Notes under the pieces: model-generated
What the model saw: only the letters and a program-made list of their open reading frames with translations
What the model was told of the DNA's origin: nothing
Database searches by the model: none
Shown: positions 46,664 to 53,457 of the stretch, piece after piece
How positions within the stretch are numbered: the first letter of the stretch is position 1
Layout: each line of letters opens with the position of its first letter
Made by a program: the position numbers and the translations under genes
From: Polysphondylium violaceum
Taxonomy: Eukaryota > Evosea > Eumycetozoa > Dictyosteliales > Dictyosteliaceae
NCBI GenBank assembly: GCA_000277445.1
Contig: AJWJ01000110.1
Location: 1-53,457, forward strand
Reading direction: 5' to 3'
DNA length: 53,457 nt

Positions 46664-48542
46664 TAAATAATGTATATAATCAAAAAGTGCCAATGTTTAA
46701 TCAACAACAACAAATTCAACAACAAGTTCAACAACAATTACAACTCCAACTTCAACAAATTCAACAACAAACCTTATCGCAATCACCACAACAAAAACAA
46801 CCATCACTATCATCATCAACAAACTCTTTATCATCTTCAAATCAAAATATACCACAACCACCACCACAATTGACAAGACAAAATAGTAAAGGTTCAAATT
46901 CATTAAAAGATTTAATTAATGTAAAAAATGAAAAACAACCATCGAATAATAATAGTAATACTAATGGTAATGGCAATAATAATAATAATAACAATAATAA
47001 TAATTTATCAAAATCAGGTAATCATTTTCCATCATCACTTAGTCAAGCATCATCAATACCAGAAATGGAAACAGATGTTGAAAATGATGAATTTGATTTC
47101 AACAGAAAAGAACAACAAGATGATGATTCACCCGATGGAGAAATGTCTAGAAATTCATCATCACCCATTGATGAACCAATTTCAGATATAAATTTATTCA
47201 AAATCATCTCACCTGGTAGTCCACAAACACCACAAGAAACATTACTCAATGAAATTCATGGTCTTCAAAATGCACAAAGAGAAATGTTGGACAAAATGTA
47301 TATGGCACAAAAACAATTTCTTACTGAACCAGGATACAATGAAGACATACTTCACACACTACAAAGTGAACAAACTAAACTTTCAACTCAGATTGAATCT
47401 GAAATTCAAGCACTCAATCAAATGTACAGCCAAACTATATTGGAACCAAATCAACTTTGTAAATTGGATATTCTTTTGCAAGACATTAGCATTCAATTAA
47501 AACAACTTCATCTCTTTCAAATGGAATTAAACTATGGTGGCAACGAACCATTCCCTGCCACCCTAGTCATTACTAAACAACCATTCCCCATGGTAATAAG
47601 TAAATTTAAACAACTTCAAGAAGACCATCTCTGTGTTCAATTGCTCACAGGTGCCAATGTTGATATCGTCTCTTATTCTCCAATTAAAGCCGAACTGATA
47701 TTCCATGGCAAGGCTTTGACCAAAGGTAATACATTGAGTGGCACCAATCTTGGTGCATCAAGTTCATCAACACCCGCTCCATCCAATAATCCATTGAAAA
47801 GACACATTGACAAAGACACTCAAACACTTGATCCCGTCAAAGGTATCGCCAAATTCCCCATAAAGTTTATGACTGGCACGAGAAAGAGTTGTGTAAAACT
47901 TCATTTTGTACTTCAAATCAAGACATCTGATGGCTCCATTGTCAATGTACCAAGCAGTACATCTCAACCATTTATTGTAATAACCAATGATTGTCAATGG
48001 GAAGGCAGTGAGGGTACCCTCTTGAAAAAAGAATCGTTTAATGAAAAGTTTGAAATCACTTGGCCTCACTTTGTCAACATTCTTCAAAAACATTTTCTCA
48101 AAGCGACCAAACAAAGTCCCATTCAACCAACCAGACCCTTGTCTCACTATGATTTTCAATATCTAAACAATACCTATTTTAAAAACAAAACCTATGTCAG
48201 TCACAAAGATTTTGATTCCTTTTGGTCTTGGTTTGGTAAATCAATTCAAACACTTAGATACAAAAGACACATTTCAACTCTTTGGCAAAATGGTCTTATA
48301 TTTATGTTTTTAAAGAGAGAATCTATTAATCAAATCTTGAGAAATCAAGAACAAGGCACCTTTATCATTTTGTTTTCTGAAGCTTTCCCTGGCCAATTGG
48401 AAATATCCTATGTCGGTGCTGAAAAAGATTCAACAAAAGTTAAACATTATCTAGTTCAATCAAATGATACCTCTGGTAGTAAAAGAACTTTACCTGATTT
48501 CTTGAATGAATGTCCTCAATTTACTCATATTTTACAAGTATG

Positions 48543-48577
<35 letters not shown>

Positions 48578-48762
48578 TTTTATCTATAAACATACTAATC
48601 ATCATATACCTTTATTATCATTAGCTGAATGTTGCAATGATCCCTCAAACTGAAAATACTCCAATCTTTAAACGAGAATCTAAAAATATTGTTTTAGAGC
48701 CTTATTATAGTAAGAGACAAAATTCTCAAAATATTTTAGCAAGTGGTTATGACCCATTGTAA
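45303..48762 (+). CDS. dstB: STAT transcription factor, STATb-like
   Basis: A latent transcription factor of the STAT family. Exon A (45303-48537) and the last exon (48625-48762) are joined by a GTATGT...TAG phase-0 intron. The open frame runs back from the Met at 45544 to a splice acceptor (TATAG at 45302), so an unlocated 5' exon is likely; from 45544 the protein has 1043 residues. Asn/Gln-rich N-terminal half; then a coiled-coil-like helical part (LQNAQREMLDKMYMAQKQF), the DNA-binding domain (FPATLVITKQPFPMVISKFK, GTRKSCVKLHFVLQIK, FIVITNDCQWEGSEGT), a linker and an SH2 domain. The SH2 reads GTFIILFSEAFPGQLEISYV: the family's invariant Arg (FLLRFS) is Leu. A C-terminal LEPYYSKR could be the phospho-Tyr site. 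Confidence 0.92.
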
Positions 48763-51495
48763 TGATTTCTTTTTTTTTTTTTTTTGTATCAATATTTTTA
48801 CAACAAAAAAAAAAAAAAAAACAACTTGGATACAGATACATATATATACGTATACTATACGAAAACCATCCCACCATCTCAATAAATATTTATTTTATTT
48901 ACCTTATATTATTATTGTTATTATTTTTTAATAATTAAAATCTAGTTTAAATATGTTAAATGTGTGAATCAAAGAGATATGAATCATTGGCTGGTGATCG
49001 TCACAGAAAAAATAATTATGGTGTTTTTTTTTCCCAATTAAAAATCTAATGCGACAACGCGTTGTGATTCGACTCGAAATGGGCAAGTTTTGGCAGATTT
49101 TTTTTTTATTAAAAAATTTGTTTTTATTTTTTTTTTTTATTTTTTTTTTTTTTGTCAAAATCGAAAAAAAAAATGGTTAATTTTAGACCATGTTGGATTT
49201 TCTCTGCCTATAAATCAACAGTATATTATATCTAGAAACGATTTTGACCAACATCAGTGGACCTTTAGTGTGCGAGTGTATATATACTTTTTGTAATATA
49301 GATCTTAGTACTATTATCTGGGACTTGAAATCAATAATTTAGGATTACAATGTAAGATACATGAACAGCAGTTGTAGTAGTAGGAGTACTATTTGTAATA
49401 GTAGTTTTTGTAGTTTTGGAAAAGTTAATCATTGTCATATGAATTCCATAGCATTTTTATATTTGAAAGGAATGTGGCTTATTTCTTTACTACCCACATT
49501 CACTCTCACACAATCTCTCTCTCCTCTTACGCCCCCTCACCCTCCTCTCACTTTTTCTTTTTTCTCTATCATGCTAAACCACTGTTCATCACCCCTTTGT
49601 TCACACTATATCTTGCCAATTGCATATATCTAAAAAGGAGGTGTGCTAAATTAATTGGTAGTGGGGGTCAAATTGGTTTTTTTTTTTTTTTTTTATTCTC
49701 ATCCGAAATCACCCCAAAAAAAATGAAAACACTCTCCCATATGATGATCATTTTGAATCCTAATCAACTTTTGGAGGGGGTACCATGCAGATGATTTGTA
49801 TCACCTCTTATCATCCACTCCCAACACAACAATATTTTATTCTACCATACCCCAAATAATTAACCCATCACCTCTGATTTCAAATTGATATGAGTGATTG
49901 TGTGGTCTGTGTCTGTGTGTTGTGTGTTGTTTTATTATTCAACTTTTAAAAAAAAATTGACTTGTTCTGATCAAATGTTTCTCAATCATTTAGTATTTAT
50001 TTATTATTTCCTATTGTGTGTGTCTGTGTGTTTGTATGAAATAAATTTCATCTTTTGACAAAGAATAAAATAAAATATTGATGTATGTGTTGTAAGCTAA
50101 ATAAAAAATAATCGTATACCCCTAATTTAGTCGTTGTTGCAACGTTATTTTATCTTTGAAACTACCCCCTCCATCCAGCCACTTACCCCCTTCACTCACC
50201 ACACACCTATCACTTAACAAACAATGCATCATAATTTACCATCATAATCTCATTTGTGTGTGTGTGTGTGTGCTAAGTGTGTTGAGTGTGTGTCAAGTGT
50301 GAGTGTATTGTTAAGTGCAAGTGTGTTCTTCAAATAATAGAAAACATTCTCCCCTTCTCTTACCCGTATGCCATTCATTCATATCACTTTCATTTGATGT
50401 TTCATTTTTTTTAATTTTAATTCTATTTTTTGCAGCACATCCTATTATTGTGATGGTGTGTACACTTGTTTTTATTTTTATTTTTCTTTTTCACATTTTT
50501 AATCTTGCACCCAAACTTTAGCTATAGAAAGAGACAATTGTTGTTCTAATTATATACTTACCATTTTACTTGTTTAGATTTCCTTATCTTCAGATATTTG
50601 GGGCGAAAAGTGGATTTTTTTTCATTTTTTCATATTCAACAACAATATTTGATTTCTTTTGTATAGGCCTCATCTATTTATATATCTCTGTAGAAATTCG
50701 ATTTCCTTTTTCATTTACATTTCTATATATTTATTTATTTATTTAATTTTTTTTTTTTATTCTACATATAATAATATATATATTTATTTATTTATTTATT
50801 TATAGTGTCGTAATACCCAATCTATTTGGATATAGTTGTTTGTGTTTTTAGTGGCGCGTATAAATAATCTCAAAACAAGATATTTTTGCTGAAAAATCTC
50901 TTTAATCACAAACTAAACTATTTTTTAAAAAAATTTTGTTGTTTTTTTTTTTTATAAATTTGTTTTTTTTTTTTTTTTGGGGCCTCACGCCAGTAATCTC
51001 CCCTGCTCTCATATATATAAAGGCTAAAATTAAAATTAATCCATATAACCAACGCTAGCGTATCAGTGAATAGTTTTTGTGAGGCAATCAGGCTCTACAG
51101 AAGCAAACAAAACAACAGTAACCACTGATTGGATCAAAAATCACGACAAACACAAAAGCATCACACAATTTACAAATTTCTCATTAACACCAACATATTT
51201 TTTTAACATTATTTTTTACATTTTTTAAAAATTTTTAATTTTTTTTTGATTAATCATTTTTGTGTTAGGTTTTTAAATTTACCAATCACATTCCCTTGTC
51301 TTTCATTCCAACTACTTACCAAAAAAAAAAAAAAAAATCAAAATAATTAATAATAATAATAATTTGTAAATTTTAATAGTATTATTTTTCATTGCATCAC
51401 CCGTTTCCAACAGCAACAAATACAGCAGTGTGTGTATATAGAATAAAGCCACCACCTAATTCCTTTTTTTTTTTTTTTTTTTTTCTTGAAAAAAA
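48763..51495. promoter_or_regulatory. Large spacer upstream of the MEF2-type gene
   Basis: A 2.7-kb region between two rightward genes. It includes a 12-bp palindrome ACAACGCGTTGT (49054-49065), GC-richer and CT-rich patches (49495-49560, 50160-50210), GT repeats (50256-50310), a GCCTCAC...GTGAGGC inverted repeat (about 50983 and 51080) and a 10-bp palindrome ACGCTAGCGT (51052-51061). Poly-T runs are common. No protein gene was recognised; it may hold 5' noncoding exons and control sites of the MADS gene. Confidence 0.5.
49054..49065. other. 12-bp palindrome ACAACGCGTTGT
   Basis: Perfect palindrome with an ACGCGT core, in non-coding DNA about 290 bp after the STAT stop codon. Could be a factor-binding site; chance is possible. 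Confidence 0.4.
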
Positions 51496-53365
51496 AGTAA
51501 GTAATATAGACATCTCATTTTCAGAGCCAATATAGATATACTAACGATTCCTTTAGTGGGTAGAAATAAAATTACAATTGAAAAGATTGTCAATGAAAGA
51601 AATAGACAAGCTACATTTACTAAAAGAAAAAATGGACTCATTAAAAAAGCGATGGAACTATCGATTCTATGTGACTGTGAGATAGCATTGATTGTATTTA
51701 GTAGCAATAATAAACTATTTCAATATTCCTCAAGAGATATGGATAAAATATTGATTAGATATACAGACAACACTGATAACAATAGAAAGAATTTAACAAA
51801 TCAAGATGTAAAGATTACATTATAGTAGTAGTAGTAGGAGTAATAATAGTGCGACAATAGGTAGTCATATATGACAAGATATTAATATAAACATTTTAAA
51901 ATTAAATACTAGTATAATAGAGTTTTTGGAAATAAGAAATTGAAATCAGAAGATGATGAAGGCGATGATGACGATGAGAATTTAGGCGAAACGCCTACAA
52001 CTCCAGTTGGTCATCTAAATTCTGCAAATATTACACCAATACAGGGTAGTTCAAATTGGGTGCATCAACACCAACAACAACAAAGACAAGCTCAACATTC
52101 CCATCAACAACAGGTACAACAGCAACAGCAACAACAACAGCAACAACAACACCAAAACCAACAGAATCAACATAGCAACAATAATTTAGAACAATTAAAC
52201 TCATCGCCTCAATTGCCTCAAGGAGGTCATTTAAATATTCATATAAACTCTTTAAATATAAATAATCCAGGCGTAGCTGCTGCCGCCGCCGCTGTAAATA
52301 GTCATCCAACATCATCACCATCAATATCATCATCCTCCTCTTCAATCATTGTCAATGGCACCACACTACTCCAACCATCGAAATGGAGTGGCTACGGAAT
52401 GGAGGCTGACCTAGCTCCCCTAACACCAAGAAGTGCCGCTGCTGCAAAATTCCAAAAAGGCATCTATCAATATCCTCCACAAGGTGCAGGTGGCACACCA
52501 TTGACAAACTCTCAATTGACAGTTTCACCACCTCATCCATCAACCAAACCCAATCGACCCTATTACTATCCACACTATAGTAATGAATACTATATGGCCA
52601 GTGGTGTAGGTGCCAATGGCGCAGGTGCAGGATTTCCATATCACGTTTACTCGGGAAATGGCTCCAATGGATCCTTTATTCATCAACCTATCATGACAGC
52701 ACACTCGCCCCAAGTATTTTATTCACCTCATCCATCAAACTACTCTCCCAATCAACAATCACCTGTTTTAACTTCTGTATCTTCACATAACCTAACACCA
52801 CAACAACAGCAACAACAACAATTGCTACAACAACAACAACAACATCTAAGTTTACAACAACAACAACAACAGCAACAACAGATGCAAATACAACATTTAC
52901 AACATCAACAACAACAGCATCAACATCATAGCTCTCAACTACATCAAAATCAACAATCATCCATTCAATCACCTCAACCCACTGTACAGACACATGAAAA
53001 AGAAGGAAATAGCTCCTCTTCCCCAAGCGCAAAAAAGTTAAATAATCATAATCATAATCATAATAATAGCAATAATAGTAATAGTAGTAGCAATAATAAC
53101 CAAAGCATTAGTAGTAATAATAGTAATCATAATCAAAATAATAATAATAACAATAACAATAACAATAACAATAATAATAATAATAATAATACACCTCCTT
53201 TAAATGGAGAGACTTCAAATAGTAGTACCCAAATCCATGTAAAATCAGAGTCTAAAGAGTTTGTGATTCCCACTAGAGAAAGTCCTCCTTTATATAGTAA
53301 TCGTGGAAATAATAATAATAATAATAACAGTAATAGTAATAGTAATAGTAATAATAATAACAGTC

Positions 53366-53457
<92 letters not shown>
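51496..53457 (+). CDS. mef2A: MEF2-type MADS-box transcription factor (partial)
   Basis: A DNA-binding factor for CTA(A/T)4TAG-type sites. The start codon is split: A at 51496, then a 60-nt GTAAGT...TTTAG intron, then TG at 51557. Next exons are 51557-51807, a proposed 11-nt microexon 51850-51860, and 51921 to the window edge; the 3' end lies outside. The MADS domain [40 protein letters not shown] and [17 protein letters not shown] is of the MEF2 class ([14 protein letters not shown]), followed by the MEF2 extension [11 protein letters not shown]. The rest is disordered: acidic, then long Gln and Asn tracts and an Ala run. In-frame TGA at 51487 rules out an upstream start. Confidence 0.9.
51850..51860 (+). 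other. Possible 11-nt microexon of the MEF2-type gene
   Basis: TGCGACAATAG lies between AATAG and GTAGTC. Joining the MADS exon (phase 0, ends at 51807) straight to the exon at 51921 breaks the frame; inserting these 11 nt restores it (D-C-D-N-R-V-F-G-N). The preceding intron would be 42 nt, which is short, so confidence is modest. Confidence 0.45.
53371..53457. repeat. (AAT)n tract at window edge, coding Asn
   Basis: A pure AAT run inside the MEF2-type reading frame, encoding poly-Asn up to the last base of the window. Length beyond the edge is unknown. Confidence 0.9.

Noticed and set aside
49051-49075. GC-richer patch with GATTCGACTC suggesting a tRNA T-arm
   Set aside because: No matching acceptor stem, D-arm or anticodon arm around it.
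49361-50521. Open frames in the spacer before the MEF2-type gene
   Set aside because: Low-complexity Ser/His/Pro/Phe sequence; overlapping frames equally open; no splice partners found.
53041-53457. Regular AAT/CAT repeats resembling an array
   Set aside because: Simple trinucleotide repeats coding Asn and His, not a CRISPR array (no spacers).
1-53457. Search for transposons, retroelements or viral relics
   Set aside because: No reverse transcriptase, transposase, integrase or capsid-like frame and no long terminal repeats were seen.

Overview
This window looks like nuclear DNA from a dictyostelid social amoeba. It is very AT-rich, and the spacers are full of poly-A and poly-T runs. Exons carry long Asn, Gln and Ser tracts. 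Introns are short, AT-rich and mostly start GTAAGT or GTATGT. Several proteins are typical of this lineage: a STAT with an odd SH2 domain, a KrsA-type Hippo kinase, a ComC-like LRR/TIG/EGF surface protein and a MEF2-type MADS factor. I cannot name the species from sequence alone. I saw no transposon, virus relic, tRNA, rRNA or CRISPR array. All exon joins were made by eye from splice signals plus reading frame.

Layout, left to right. 0-9 kb: a tetraspanin (-), a small unknown gene (+) followed by an unresolved stretch, ribosomal protein L36a/eL42 (+), a zinc-ribbon/SH3 protein (+), a WDR77/MEP50-like methylosome WD40 protein (+) and Mediator subunit MED27 (+). 9-16 kb: a two-CBS protein (+), a HEAT-repeat protein (-), autophagy factor ATG13 (+), ribosomal protein SA/uS2 (+) and an RP9/PAP-1 splicing-factor homologue (+). 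16-24 kb: a ComC-like LRR-TIG-EGF membrane protein (+), a short importin-alpha-like ARM protein (-), the histone-fold protein CENP-X/MHF2 (+) and a Crt10-like WD40 protein (+). 24-30 kb: a VARP-like VPS9-domain protein (-), an STK4/KrsA Hippo-type kinase (-) and a small secreted protein (-). 30-42 kb: a 1745-residue Cys-rich seven-transmembrane receptor-like protein (+), BUD31 (-) with a small unknown gene just upstream (-), a TTC39/Iml2-like protein (+) and a tandem CCCH zinc-finger protein (-). 42-53 kb: two large spacers, each in front of a transcription factor: a STATb-like gene (+) and a MEF2-type gene (+), which runs off the right edge.

The genes do not form an operon or a defence island. 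This is a normal, compact chromosome segment of housekeeping genes (ribosome, splicing, Mediator, kinetochore, autophagy, trafficking) mixed with cell-surface and signalling genes. The most notable points are the STAT SH2 domain with Leu where the invariant Arg should be; a MEF2 start codon split by an intron, plus a possible 11-nt microexon; the very large 7TM protein; an IBB-less importin-alpha-like protein; an LRR gene whose six introns are all in phase 2; and a perfect 34-bp palindrome in a promoter region.
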